Below are positions 15,830 to 25,000 of a stretch of DNA of 64,000 bases, piece by piece (position 1 is the stretch's first letter; each line of letters opens with the position of its first letter). The stretch is taken from positions 156,583 through 220,582 of the forward strand of contig NZ_LMDN01000003.1 of assembly GCF_001425085.1 (NCBI RefSeq). The letters are read 5' to 3'. Source of the stretch: Leifsonia sp. Root4 (GTDB lineage Bacteria; Actinomycetota; Actinomycetes; Actinomycetales; Microbacteriaceae). A program made the translations under genes and the position numbers. The notes under the pieces are model-generated. The model saw nothing but the letters and a program-made list of their open reading frames with translations. It did not search any database and had not been told where the DNA came from.

Positions 15830-16630
15830 TCAGCTGTGCGGCTTGTGCTTGTCGGCCGCGCGCTCGGCGGCCTCGGCCTCGCGCCGGCGGTCACGCGCGG
15901 CGTCGGAGGCTGCGGCTTCCTCCGGCGTCGGGGCTGTTCCGCCGAGGTGTCGCGGTTGCCACCAGGCACCGGTGCCGTCGACCGGGTAGCCGGTCTGCAG
16001 CGTGTCGACCATGCTCTGCAGCTTCTGCCGCAGTCGCGTGGTGAGTTCGTGCGGTTCGTCGGTGGGGCCAGCCGTGATCGGCTCGGCAATCGCGAAACAG
16101 ATCGGCACCTTGTATGCCTCGCGCAGCGTCGGCTTGTGGTTCTTCGTCAGTAGGCGGTGCCCGCCCCACACCGCGACGGGGATCACCGGAACGCCGGCCT
16201 TCTGGGCCATACGCATCGCACCGCTCTTGAGCTCACGCACGGTGAACGACGCGTTCACTCCGGCCTCGGGGAAGACGCCGACGAGTTCTCCGGCCTTGAG
16301 CGCCGCGACGGCGTTGTCGAACGCGGCGGCGCCCGCCTTCATGTTCACGGGGATGTGGTGCATGCCGCGCAGCAGCCAGCCGACGAGCGGATTGCGGAAC
16401 GCGCTCTCCTTGGCCATGAAGCGCACGTGTCGTCGCGTGCCGAGGTAGACCACCCACTCGGTCAGCGCGAAATCGAGGTAGCCGAAGTGTGTGATGGCGA
16501 GGACCGCACCCCCGTCGCGCGGGATGTGCTCGATGCCGGTGACGGAGCGTCGCAGGCGTAATGCGCCGAAGAGCCCGCGGCCGATGGCGATCATCGTCGA
16601 GTAGACGGGTTCGATCCTGTGAGTGGCCAT
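15830..16630 (-). CDS. PlsC-type lysophospholipid acyltransferase
   Basis: A 266-residue acyltransferase starting MATHRIEPVYSTM. The catalytic HX4D motif is THFGYLD at about residues 46-52, followed by an FMAKESAF segment and the FPEAGVN substrate motif (FPEG in most relatives, here FPEA). It probably acylates a lysophospholipid or a related lipid at the membrane; the exact acceptor is unknown. The C-terminal 50 residues are Ala/Arg/Glu-rich and probably disordered. ATG 16630 is preferred to 16669 by fit to the family. No clear ribosome site is seen. It lies downstream of the S4 gene on the same strand. Confidence 0.85.
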   Translation of the reverse strand: MATHRIEPVYSTMIAIGRGLFGALRLRRSVTGIEHIPRDGGAVLAITHFGYLDFALTEWVVYLGTRRHVRFMAKESAFRNPLVGWLLRGMHHIPVNMKAGAAAFDNAVAALKAGELVGVFPEAGVNASFTVRELKSGAMRMAQKAGVPVIPVAVWGGHRLLTKNHKPTLREAYKVPICFAIAEPITAGPTDEPHELTTRLRQKLQSMVDTLQTGYPVDGTGAWWQPRHLGGTAPTPEEAAASDAARDRRREAEAAERAADKHKPHS

Positions 16631-16681
16631 AACTGAACTGTACGGCCGCGCATATGCCGGCCGCGACATGCAGATGGGACG

Positions 16682-17059
16682 TTACTCCCGTTCGCCACGC
16701 AACCGTTCGATCTCACGCCTGTCACGTTTCGTGGGGCGGCCCGCCCCGCGATCGCGAACGGGCAGGAGCGCCAACTCGGACTTCGGCGGGGGAGGTGGGG
16801 TGTTGTCGGTGTAACACTCGGCGGCCACATCCGCGCCGACTCTCTTGACGAGTAGGCGTCGAGCGACCACGATCCGGTCGAAGCCGGAGATCCGAATGCG
16901 GATCTCATCGCCGATGCGAACGCCCTGCGCCGCCTTGACCCGCTCGCCGTTCACCCGCACGTGACCAGAGCGGCAGGCCGCTGTTGCTGCAGAGCGCGTT
17001 TTGAAGAGGCGGACGGCCCAGAGCCAGCTGTCGACGCGCGTCGTGCCCTCCTGTGCCAT
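16682..17059 (-). CDS. S4-domain RNA-binding protein, Hsp15 type
   Basis: A 125-residue protein with an S4 fold over residues 8-65 (RVDSWLWAVRLFKTRSAATA, GHVRVNGERVKAAQGVRIGD). This matches the heat shock protein 15 / YrfH family, which in E. coli binds the 50S subunit carrying stalled nascent chains. The tail is basic (GRPTKRDRREIERLRGERE). The start codon is embedded in the first unit of a 19-bp tandem repeat (17053-17147), so the leader is made of repeat units, and repeats supply alternative ATGs. It probably shares a transcript with the acyltransferase 51 bases downstream. Confidence 0.85.
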   Translation of the reverse strand: MAQEGTTRVDSWLWAVRLFKTRSAATAACRSGHVRVNGERVKAAQGVRIGDEIRIRISGFDRIVVARRLLVKRVGADVAAECYTDNTPPPPPKSELALLPVRDRGAGRPTKRDRREIERLRGERE

Positions 17060-17147
17060 GACTCGAGCCTAGGGCCATGACTCGAACCGGGGGCCATGAC
17101 TCGAGCCGAGGGCCGTGACTGGAGCGTCGGATCATGACTGGAGCATC
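17053..17147. repeat. Five-unit 19-bp tandem repeat over a gene start
   Basis: Units start at 17053, 17072, 17091, 17110 and 17129, based on GGGCCATGACTCGAGCC(G/T)A. The last two are diverged (GTGACTGGAGC, CATGACTGGAGC). The first unit contains the S4-gene ATG. The array fills the gap between the divergent S4 gene and the membrane-protein gene starting at 17178. Confidence 0.85.
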
Positions 17148-17177
17148 GGGGAGCGTAGCCTTGAGCTGGAGGAACGC

Positions 17178-17735
17178 ATGACCCTGGAATCACTCTTTCT
17201 CGCGCTCGACCGCATCGCGGGCGGGCGCACGGCGGGAATCACGATCCCCGAAGACATGAGACAGCACCCGCGCACCCGCCGCAGTTTCGTCTGGATCACG
17301 TGGCTCCTGGCCGCAGAACTTCTGATCGGCAGCGCGGCCGTGGTCGTCGCCGTCGCACTCTGGCTCGATGGCATCGAGATTCCTTTCGCCGTGTGGATGC
17401 GCTCGCTCGTCGTGCTCGCCATGACGATGACACTGTTCTATTTCGCCTGGCGTGCCCAGCGCGGCTTCTACTGGGCGTACTCGCGGCTGCGCCTGTTCAG
17501 CAAGATCTTCCCCGTTGTCACGCTCGTGATTGCGGCGATCCCCGGCCTGTACCCGCTCTGGATGGTGACGGAGCAGATCATCTTCAGTCTGATCCTCATC
17601 GGTGTCGCCGACGTCTTGGACAGCGACCACATGCGCGAGGCCTTCCCGAAACCGAAGCGGGCCGTGCAGCGTGCCGGTGCAGAGTTCCTGGGCGCAGGCT
17701 CCGCCGGCGCAGATCCCGTGAAAGCGATCGCATGA
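17178..17735 (+). CDS. Four-helix membrane protein of unknown function
   Basis: A 185-residue protein starting MTLESLFLALDRIAGGRTAG. ATG 17178 is chosen because GGAGGA lies 7-12 bases upstream; an ATG at 17115 would lie within the tandem repeat. Four hydrophobic helices are seen at about residues 38-62, 70-92, 112-130 and 133-150. The middle loop is aromatic and basic (WRAQRGFYWAYSRLRLFSKI). I do not recognise a family. Its stop overlaps the Nudix gene by four bases, so the two are co-translated. Confidence 0.75.
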   Translation: MTLESLFLALDRIAGGRTAGITIPEDMRQHPRTRRSFVWITWLLAAELLIGSAAVVVAVALWLDGIEIPFAVWMRSLVVLAMTMTLFYFAWRAQRGFYWAYSRLRLFSKIFPVVTLVIAAIPGLYPLWMVTEQIIFSLILIGVADVLDSDHMREAFPKPKRAVQRAGAEFLGAGSAGADPVKAIA

Positions 17736-18214
17736 GTGTGCCGACGCGGCCGCGCGACAGTGGGGACGCCTGGGTGTTCGGGCAGGACGGCAGCAAGTTC
17801 TGGGGCCGTTTCGGTGCGGCCGGCCTGCTCGTGTGCGATCAGGCCAGGGGAGTGCTGCTCCAGCACCGCGCCGAGTGGAGCCACCACGGCGGAACGTGGG
17901 GTCTTCCCGGCGGGGCACGCCACGACGGCGAGAGCGCGACGCACGCCGCGCTCCGTGAGGCCAACGAGGAGGCCGGGGTTCCGGCTGCCGCGTTGCGCGT
18001 GCTCGGTGAATCGGTCTTCGACAAGGGCTTCTGGAGCTACACGACGGTGATCGCGGAGGTGGTCGAGCCATTCGACGCCGTGATCAGCGATCCGGAGAGC
18101 ATCGCCCTCGAGTGGGTGCACCCGGCGGATGTCGAGCTCCGGCCGTTGCACCCCGGATTCGCCGCGGCGTGGCCGGCGTTGCGCCTCCGGCTTCCGAGGG
18201 CGGCTGCTGGATAG
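17732..18214 (+). CDS. Nudix hydrolase
   Basis: A 160-residue Nudix protein. The Nudix box GX5EX7REUXEEXGU is intact around residues 62-84, ending LREANEEAGV. The N-terminal VFGQDGSKFWGRFGAAGLLV and the LQHRAEWSHHGGTWGLPGG segment are typical of actinobacterial Nudix enzymes. It would hydrolyse a nucleoside diphosphate linked to a second group; the substrate (oxidised nucleotide, NADH, sugar nucleotide) cannot be told. ATG 17732 overlaps the membrane-protein stop (ATGA), and pgsA begins 10 bases after its stop. Confidence 0.9.
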   Translation: MSVPTRPRDSGDAWVFGQDGSKFWGRFGAAGLLVCDQARGVLLQHRAEWSHHGGTWGLPGGARHDGESATHAALREANEEAGVPAAALRVLGESVFDKGFWSYTTVIAEVVEPFDAVISDPESIALEWVHPADVELRPLHPGFAAAWPALRLRLPRAAAG

Positions 18215-18224
18215 ACTCGAAAGC

Positions 18225-18806
18225 GTGACCGGTCAGCCAGAACTCAGCAACCGTGTCTTCACGGTGCCCAACATTCTGAGCTTCGGCCGGTTGCTACTCG
18301 TGCCCGTCTTCCTCGTCCTGCTCATGCAGGGGCGGGATGCCGCAGCGCTCACCGTACTTGTCATCGCCAGCCTCACCGACTTCCTCGACGGCTACATCGC
18401 GCGCCGCTTCAACCAGATGAGCCGGCTCGGCCAGCTCCTCGACCCGGCGGCGGACCGGCTGTACATCTTCGCCGCGATCATCGGCCTCGCCTCGAGAGAA
18501 TTGGTCCCGTGGTGGCTGGTCGCCGTCATCGTCGGCCGCGATCTCCTGCTGCTGGTGCTCGGCATCGTGCTCGCCAACTACGGCTATGGCCCGCTGCCGG
18601 TGCACCTGCTCGGCAAGGTCGCCACCTTCGCGCTCTTCCTCGGGATGCCGCTGATCATGCTCGGCCTCGCCGTTCCCGCTCTCGCGCCGTTCAGCCAGCC
18701 GGTGGCGTGGGCGATCACGCTCTGGGGTGCCTTCCTCTATTGGTGGGCCGGAGCGATCTACCTTATTGAAACGCTGCGTGTCATCAAGCCGGTGCCGGCA
18801 AAATGA
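18225..18806 (+). CDS. pgsA: CDP-diacylglycerol-glycerol-3-phosphate phosphatidyltransferase family
   Basis: A 193-residue membrane enzyme from GTG 18225. The CDP-alcohol phosphotransferase motif DGX2ARX8GX3DX3D is complete (DGYIARRFNQMSRLGQLLDPAAD). About five membrane helices are present. It probably makes phosphatidylglycerol phosphate from CDP-diacylglycerol. M. tuberculosis has a similar enzyme (pgsA2) a few genes before garA, which matches the order here, so the exact product (PGP or another phospholipid) is less certain than the family. The FHA gene follows after 61 bases. Confidence 0.85.
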   Translation: MTGQPELSNRVFTVPNILSFGRLLLVPVFLVLLMQGRDAAALTVLVIASLTDFLDGYIARRFNQMSRLGQLLDPAADRLYIFAAIIGLASRELVPWWLVAVIVGRDLLLLVLGIVLANYGYGPLPVHLLGKVATFALFLGMPLIMLGLAVPALAPFSQPVAWAITLWGAFLYWWAGAIYLIETLRVIKPVPAK

Positions 18807-18867
18807 GAGCCGGCCGTGTGGCACTGCCGCGCCAATCCGATACGCTGGATATATAGGGGAGGTTACC

Positions 18868-19371
18868 GTGGTTGATTCCGAGCAGGAGAACTCGAGTGAT
18901 GAGAGCGCTGCGCCGTTGAATCACACTCAGGCGCACCCGAAACTGGTGGACACGACGCTGGCATTCAGCCGCGAGCTGGCCGCACAGCTGGTCGCCATTG
19001 ATGGCGATATCAGCGAGGAAGAGGCAGAAGCCATTGCGGCGCTGCCCTCCGGATCGGCGCTTTTGATCGTGCGCCGTGGCCCCAATAGTGGGGCACGCTT
19101 CCTCCTCGACAGCGATGTCACGAGCGCCGGGCGCCACCCGGATGCCGACATCTTCCTCGACGATGTGACGGTGTCGCGTCGGCACGCAGAGTTCCTTCGC
19201 CACGGCACGGCGTTCGAGGTCAAAGACCTCGGCTCGCTCAACGGCACCTACTTCGACGGTGTTCGCATCGAGACCGCGCTGCTCAGCGACGGTGCCGAGG
19301 TCCAGGTCGGCAAGTTCCGACTCACCTTCTACGCCTCGCGGCTCGACCTCGCCCAGGCTGCGAGCGAATAG
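18868..19371 (+). CDS. garA: FHA-domain regulator, GarA/OdhI type
   Basis: A 167-residue protein from GTG 18868, with GGGGAGG 6-12 bases upstream. The FHA domain spans about residues 65-160, with GRHPDADIFLDDVTVSRRHAE and SLNGTYFDG, the phosphothreonine-binding residues. In GarA/OdhI an N-terminal TT motif is phosphorylated by Ser/Thr kinases and then captured by the FHA domain, switching inhibition of 2-oxoglutarate dehydrogenase and glutamate metabolism. Here the motif reads LVDTTLAF instead of VETTSVF, so both Thr remain. Its last base is the first base of the ftsR start codon. Confidence 0.9.
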   Translation: MVDSEQENSSDESAAPLNHTQAHPKLVDTTLAFSRELAAQLVAIDGDISEEEAEAIAALPSGSALLIVRRGPNSGARFLLDSDVTSAGRHPDADIFLDDVTVSRRHAEFLRHGTAFEVKDLGSLNGTYFDGVRIETALLSDGAEVQVGKFRLTFYASRLDLAQAASE

Positions 19372-20069
19372 TGCCCGCATCCACGGCCAGGGCGCGGGTG
19401 GCTGGGTCTGCTCCGCGACTGAGCATTGGGCAGGTTCTCGCGCACCTGAATCCCGAGTTTCCGGATCTCACACCATCGAAACTCCGCTTTCTTGAGGAGC
19501 AGGGGCTCGTCTCGCCTGCCCGCACAGAGTCGGGCTACCGCAAGTTCTGCGCGGCCGATGTCGAGCGCCTGCAGCTGATCCTCTCGATGCAGCGGGACCA
19601 CTACCTGCCGCTCAAGGTGATCCGCAGCCACCTGGCCGAGATCGATGCCGGGCGCACGCCGAGCCTGCCCGGCGGCGCGGTATCGGCACCCTCGATGCTC
19701 TCGGCCGTTCGGCGCTACAGCCGCGACGAGCTGGTGCGGGAATCAGGCGCGAGCGCAGCCTTGCTCGACGACGCCATCGCCGCCTCGCTGGTCTCGCCGT
19801 CCGAGGTCTACACCGACGACTCGCTGAGCGTGTTGCGCGCGCTCGTCGAGCTGCAGCGATCCGGCATCGAGCCACGTCATCTGCGTGGTTTCCGCGGTGC
19901 CGCCCAGCGTGAACTCGGACTCATCGAGTCGGCACTCGCACCACTGGCACGGCGCAAAGACCCATCGAGTCGGGCGCAGGTCATCGAGCGCGCACAGGAC
20001 ATCGCGGGGCAGCTGGAGGTCGTCCGCGGCAGCCTGATCCGCTCCGCGCTCACCCGTCTCGCACCGTGA
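19371..20069 (+). CDS. ftsR: MerR-type cell division regulator FtsR
   Basis: A 232-residue regulator from GTG 19371, overlapping the garA stop by one base. The N-terminal winged helix (about residues 17-80, LSIGQVLAHLNPEFPDLTPSKL then SGYRKFCAADVERL) and the second half match Rv1828/FtsR, which in Corynebacterium activates ftsZ expression. In M. tuberculosis the gene also follows garA. The C-terminal region contains a second helical domain and no metal-binding Cys cluster. Activation of the ftsZ promoter at about 53.5 kb is plausible but inferred. Confidence 0.88.
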   Translation: MPASTARARVAGSAPRLSIGQVLAHLNPEFPDLTPSKLRFLEEQGLVSPARTESGYRKFCAADVERLQLILSMQRDHYLPLKVIRSHLAEIDAGRTPSLPGGAVSAPSMLSAVRRYSRDELVRESGASAALLDDAIAASLVSPSEVYTDDSLSVLRALVELQRSGIEPRHLRGFRGAAQRELGLIESALAPLARRKDPSSRAQVIERAQDIAGQLEVVRGSLIRSALTRLAP

Positions 20070-20182
20070 CCCGCACGACACGCCGAATCATTCGTGCGGA
20101 TGTCGTTGCCGGGGAGCCCCGCTCTCGGTAGCGTTGCTCTGGTGGGGTGCACACACCCCGTTGACGTTTGAGAGGCAGCCGC

Positions 20183-20734
20183 ATGAGTGAACTCAGTCGA
20201 AGCGAGAAAGACCGCTACGACCTCGGTCTGCTCTTCACCGACGGCTTGCCCGAACTCGATGACTCGGCAGGCTATCGCGGCGCCGTTGCGGCCCGCGCGG
20301 CCGGCATCAGCTACCGCCAGCTCGACTACTGGGCCCGCACTGAGCTCGTAGAGCCCACCGTGCGTGGGGCAGCAGGCTCCGGATCGCAGCGTCTCTACGG
20401 TTTCCGCGACATCCTCGTACTCAAGCTCGTCAAGCGCCTTCTCGACACCGGGATCTCGCTTCAGCAGATCCGCACGGCCGTCAACCAGCTGCGTGAAAGC
20501 GGCGTGAACGACCTCGCCCAGACCACGCTGATGAGCGATGGGGCCAGTGTCTACCTGTGCACATCGGATGACGAGGTCATCGACCTGGTCAGCCGTGGTC
20601 AGGGCGTCTTCGGCATCGCCGTCGGCAAGGTGCTGCGTGAGGTCGAGACGAGCCTCGTCGAGCTCAACGTGCAGAACGCGGATGCCGGCGACGAACTCGC
20701 CGCCCGTCGCGTCAGCCGCAAGAAGATCTCCTGA
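20183..20734 (+). CDS. MerR-family regulator, Rv1830 type
   Basis: A 183-residue protein starting MSELSRSEKDRYDLGLLFTD, with GAGAGG just upstream of ATG 20183. A MerR-type winged helix lies at about residues 34-105 (GAVAARAAGISYRQLDYWAR, RLYGFRDILVLKLVKRLLDT, QQIRTAVNQLRESG). It matches the second MerR gene of the mycobacterial garA-ftsR region (Rv1830). The intervening bifunctional nuclease gene (Rv1829) of mycobacteria is missing here, and 113 bases separate the two regulators. Targets are unknown. A large repeat array follows. Confidence 0.85.
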   Translation: MSELSRSEKDRYDLGLLFTDGLPELDDSAGYRGAVAARAAGISYRQLDYWARTELVEPTVRGAAGSGSQRLYGFRDILVLKLVKRLLDTGISLQQIRTAVNQLRESGVNDLAQTTLMSDGASVYLCTSDDEVIDLVSRGQGVFGIAVGKVLREVETSLVELNVQNADAGDELAARRVSRKKIS

Positions 20735-20763
20735 CCTTCAGCGGGTTTTCGACGAAAACCCGC

Positions 20764-21188
20764 TGGTTGAGCTTGTCGAAACCAACTGCCCGCCACCGAT
20801 GGCGAAACCCTATCCGTTGGTTGAGCTTGTCGAAACCCTGTTCGTTGGTTGAGCTTGTCGAAACCGTGACCGTTGGTTGAGCTTGTCGAAACCCTGTCCG
20901 TTGGTTGAGCTTGTCGAAACCGTGTCCGTTGGTTGAGCTTGTCGAAACCAACTGCCCGCAACCGGCGACTGCACCAGCATCGCTTGCGGCTGCCGGGGTT
21001 GCCTGAGTTTGGGCTGCCGCCTTTCGTAACGCTGCGCGTCACGCTGGTTGAGCTTGTCGAAACCGTGTCCGTTGGTTGAGCTTGTCGAAACCAGCTGCCC
21101 GCAACCGGCGACTGCACCAGCATCGCTTGCGGTTCCCGGGGTTGCCTGAGTTGAGGCTGCCGCCTTTCGTGACGCTGCGCGTCACGCG
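20764..21188. repeat. 28-bp tandem repeat array plus duplicated 93-bp unit
   Basis: TGGTTGAGCTTGTCGAAACC occurs at 20764, then in a regular 28-bp tandem at 20818, 20846, 20874, 20902 and 20930, and again at 21045 and 21073. The eight bases between copies are mostly xTGTCCGT. A unit of about 93 bp starting CTGCCCGCAACCGGCGACTG occurs at about 20952-21044 and again at 21095-21188, about 143 bp apart, with few differences. The array fills the whole gap between the convergent MerR and ParA genes; I see no gene in it. Confidence 0.9.
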
Positions 21189-21190
21189 CG

Positions 21191-22003
21191 TTACGCGGGG
21201 TTCTCCGCGTACTTCTCGATCTTCGCGGTGCGCAGCACGCGGTCGAGCAGCTGGTCGAAGTAGCGCGAGAGTTCCTGCGCGCTGTCGCCGGGCCAGATGT
21301 GCAGCGGCTGGGCAGCGCCCTGCGCCTGCTGCAGCGATGTGCGCTCCGGCAGCTGCGGGCTGAGCACGAGCGGTCCGAACATGTCGCGCAGCTCCTTGAT
21401 GCGGAACTGGTGCTCGAGGGATGCCGTGCGGGCACGGTTGACGATGATGCCGAGCGGCTGCAGGCGCGGCGAGAGGCCGCGGCGGATCTCCTCGATCGCG
21501 CGCAGTGCGCGGTCGGCTGCTGCCACGGAGAAGAGTCCGGGCTCCGTGACGACGGCGACACGGTCGCTGGCCGCCCAGGCGGTGCGGGTGAGCGCATTCA
21601 GCGACGGAGCGCAGTCGATCAGGACGAGTTCGTAATCTTTCTCAACATTCGCGAGCGCTTCTTCGAGCTTCCAGATGTCGCGGATGCTCGGGTGCGGCCC
21701 GTCGAAGTTGATGGCAGACGGGCTGCCGATCATCACATCGATGACGCTGCCTGCCCTGCCCTTGGTCCAGCCGGACGGCGCGATGGCCGCGCGCACCACC
21801 TTTTCCTTGGGAGAAGCGAGCACGTCGGAGACATTGAGGTGCCCCGCGACTTGGATATCCATGCCGGTGGAGACGTCGGACTGCGGGTCCAAGTCCACCA
21901 CGAGGGTTCGGATGCCGCGCGCGAAGGCCGCCGATGCAAGACCCAGAGTCACTGTGGTCTTGCCGACGCCTCCCTTGAGGGAGCTGACAGAGAGAACGTG
22001 CAC
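21191..22003 (-). CDS. ParA-family ATPase
   Basis: A 270-residue ATPase from GTG 22003, starting [20 protein letters not shown]. The deviant Walker A (KGGVGKTT), a Walker A' Asp in LVVDLDPQSDVSTGMD and Walker B-like LVLIDCAPSLNALT are intact. It is of the ParA/Soj kind but stands alone, without a parB gene or evident parS sites, so a chromosome-partition role cannot be assumed; it may position another cargo. It is divergent from pyruvate carboxylase with a 76-base gap. The C-terminus runs into the repeat array. Confidence 0.88.
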   Translation of the reverse strand: MHVLSVSSLKGGVGKTTVTLGLASAAFARGIRTLVVDLDPQSDVSTGMDIQVAGHLNVSDVLASPKEKVVRAAIAPSGWTKGRAGSVIDVMIGSPSAINFDGPHPSIRDIWKLEEALANVEKDYELVLIDCAPSLNALTRTAWAASDRVAVVTEPGLFSVAAADRALRAIEEIRRGLSPRLQPLGIIVNRARTASLEHQFRIKELRDMFGPLVLSPQLPERTSLQQAQGAAQPLHIWPGDSAQELSRYFDQLLDRVLRTAKIEKYAENPA

Positions 22004-22079
22004 AAGAAGACACGTTACCTTCACTAGTCTTAGAGAACCTAACCGTTGGCTGAGTGCCCGGGGTGTTTGAAAGGCTTGC

Positions 22080-25000
22080 ATGTTCCAGAAGATCCTTGTT
22101 GCCAATCGAGGCGAAATCGCCATTCGTGCATTTCGAGCTGCTGTGGAGCTCGGGGCGAAGACGGTCGCCGTCTTCCCCTATGAGGACCGCAACTCCCTGC
22201 ACCGACTGAAGGCCGATGAGGCCTACCAGATCGGTGAGCCCGGTCACCCGGTGCGCGCCTACCTCGACGTCAACGAGATCATCCGCGTTGCACTGGACAG
22301 TGGCGCGGACGCCATCTACCCGGGCTACGGATTCCTCTCTGAGAACCCGGAGCTGGCCGAGGCCGCCCGTGCCAACGGCATCACCTTCATCGGCCCGCAG
22401 AAGGAAGTTCTGGAGATGGCCGGGAACAAGGTCACCGCCAAGGAGCACGCCATCGCAGCCGGCGTGCCCGTGCTGAAGTCGACGCCGCCCTCGCGCGACG
22501 TCGACCTGCTCATCTCCCAGGCCGACGACATCGGCTTCCCGATCTTCGCCAAGGCCGTCGCCGGCGGTGGCGGTCGCGGCATGCGCCGCGTCAACACCAA
22601 GGCCGAGCTGCGCGGATCGCTCGAAGAGGCGATGCGCGAGGCCGACAGCGCCTTCGGCGACGCCACGATGTTCCTCGAGCAGGCCGTGCTTCGCCCGCGT
22701 CACATCGAGGTGCAGATCCTCGCCGACGCCCAGGGTGGCACCGTGCACCTGTTCGAGCGGGACTGCTCCGTGCAGCGCCGCCACCAGAAGGTCGTCGAGA
22801 TCGCCCCGGCGCCGAACCTCAGCGACGAGAAGCGTGCGGAGCTCTACGCCGACGCCATCGCCTTCGCGAAGTCGATCAACTACGTCAACGCCGGAACCGT
22901 CGAGTTCCTGCTCGACACCGCGGGCGAGCGCGCCGGCGAGCACGTCTTCATCGAGATGAACCCGCGCATCCAGGTCGAGCACACCGTCACAGAAGAGGTG
23001 ACGGATGTCGACCTCGTGCAGGCGCAGATCCGTATCGCGGCGGGGGAGACCCTCGTCGATCTCGGGCTCGAGCAGAAGGACATCAAGCTGCGCGGTGCCG
23101 CACTGCAGTGCCGCATCACGACCGAGGATCCGACGGCTGGATTCCGCCCGGACACCGGCAAGATCACGACCTACCGCTCTCCGGGCGGGGCCGGCATCCG
23201 CCTCGATGGTGGAACCATCAACCCCGGTGCCCAGATCAGCCCGCACTTCGACTCGATGCTCGCCAAGCTCACCTGCCGCGGCCGTGACTTCGGTGCGGCC
23301 GTCGCCCGCTCCAAGCGCGCACTGGCCGAGTTCCGCATCCGCGGTGTCTCCACGAACATCTCCTTCCTGCAGGCCGTGCTCGAGGACCCGTCCTTCGCCG
23401 CCGGTGACCTCAGCACCTCCTTCATCGACGAGCGCCCGCAGCTGCTGCGTGGCCGCGTCTCCAAGGACCGTGGAACCAAGATCCTGAACTGGCTGGCGGA
23501 TGTCACCGTCAACCAGCCCAACGGCAAGCCGATCTCCCTCGTGCACCCGGCCGACAAACTGCCCAAGCTCGACCTCTCGACGCCGGCCCCGGCCGGATCG
23601 CGTCAGAAGTTGCAGGAGCTCGGCCCGGTCGGCTTCGCTGCCGCGCTGCGTGCACAGACGGCGCTGGCCGTGACGGACACGACGTTCCGCGACGCCCACC
23701 AGTCGCTGCTCGCCACCCGGGTGCGCACCCGCGACCTCGTCGCCGTTGCCCCGTACGTCTCCCGCCTCACCCCGGAGCTGCTCTCGGTCGAGGCCTGGGG
23801 CGGTGCAACGTACGACGTTGCCCTCCGCTTCCTCGGCGAAGACCCCTGGGAGCGTCTGGCAGCCCTCCGTGAGGCGCTGCCGAACATCAACCTGCAGATG
23901 CTGCTCCGCGGCCGCAACACGGTCGGCTACACGCCGTACCCGACCGAGGTGACCGACGCATTCGTGCGCGAGGCCGCATCGACCGGCGTCGACATCTTCC
24001 GCATCTTCGACGCACTCAACGACGTGTCGCAGATGCGCCCGGCCATCGAGTCCGTGCTCGAGACCGGTCACGCCATCGCCGAGGTCGCCGTCTGCTACAC
24101 CGGTGACCTCCTCGACCCGGCAGAAGACCTCTACACGCTCGACTATTACCTGCGTCTGGCCGAGCAGATCGTCGAGTCCGGCGCGCACATCCTGGCGATC
24201 AAGGACATGGCGGGCCTCCTGCGCCCCGCCGCCGCCGAGAAGCTCGTCGGCGCCTTCCGCGAGCGTTTCGACCTGCCCGTTCACGTGCACACCCACGACA
24301 CGCCTGGTGGCCAGCTGGCGACGCTGTTGGCAGCTGCCCGTGCCGGCGCCGACGCGGTCGACGTGGCATCCGCCCCCATGGCCGGAACCACCAGCCAGCC
24401 CTCCGCCTCCTCGCTCGTCGCCGCGCTCGCGCACACCGAGCGTGACACCGGCATCTCGCTGGACGGCATCTCGAGCCTTGAGCCGTACTGGGAGGCCGTT
24501 CGCCAGGTCTACCGCCCGTTCGAGTCCGGCCTCGCCGGCCCGACCGGCCGCGTCTACAAGCACGAGATCCCCGGCGGCCAGCTCTCCAACCTGCGCCAGC
24601 AGGCGATCGCCCTCGGCCTCGCCGACGACTTCGAGCTCGTCGAAGACATGTACGCGGCCGCCAACACGATCCTCGGCCGCGTGCCCAAGGTCACTCCCTC
24701 ATCGAAGGTCGTCGGCGACCTCGCCCTGCACCTGGCCGCCGTGCGCGCCGACCCGGCCGACTTCGCCGAGAACCCCGACAAGTACGACGTGCCGGACTCG
24801 GTCGTCGGCTTCATGGCCGGAGAGCTCGGCGAGCTGCCGGGCGGCTGGCCCGAGCCCTTCCGCAGCAAGGTGCTCGCGGGCAAGAACATCCGCATCGGCG
24901 TCACCGAGATAAGCCAGGAGGACCGCGAGGGCCTCGAGGCCGACAGCGACACCCGTCGCTCGACGCTGAACCGCCTGCTCTTCCCCGCGCCGACCCGTCA

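Noticed and set aside
20764..21092. Regular repeats that look like a CRISPR array
   Set aside because: The gaps between 20-base cores are only 8 bases and nearly identical, and there are no cas genes; it is a simple tandem repeat.
21642..24563. A 973-codon open frame on the minus strand opposite pyc
   Set aside because: It lies antisense to an intact pyruvate carboxylase and its composition is that expected from the high GC third positions of the sense gene. Similar antisense frames opposite gap, ftsI, murE and dnaE are rejected for the same reason.
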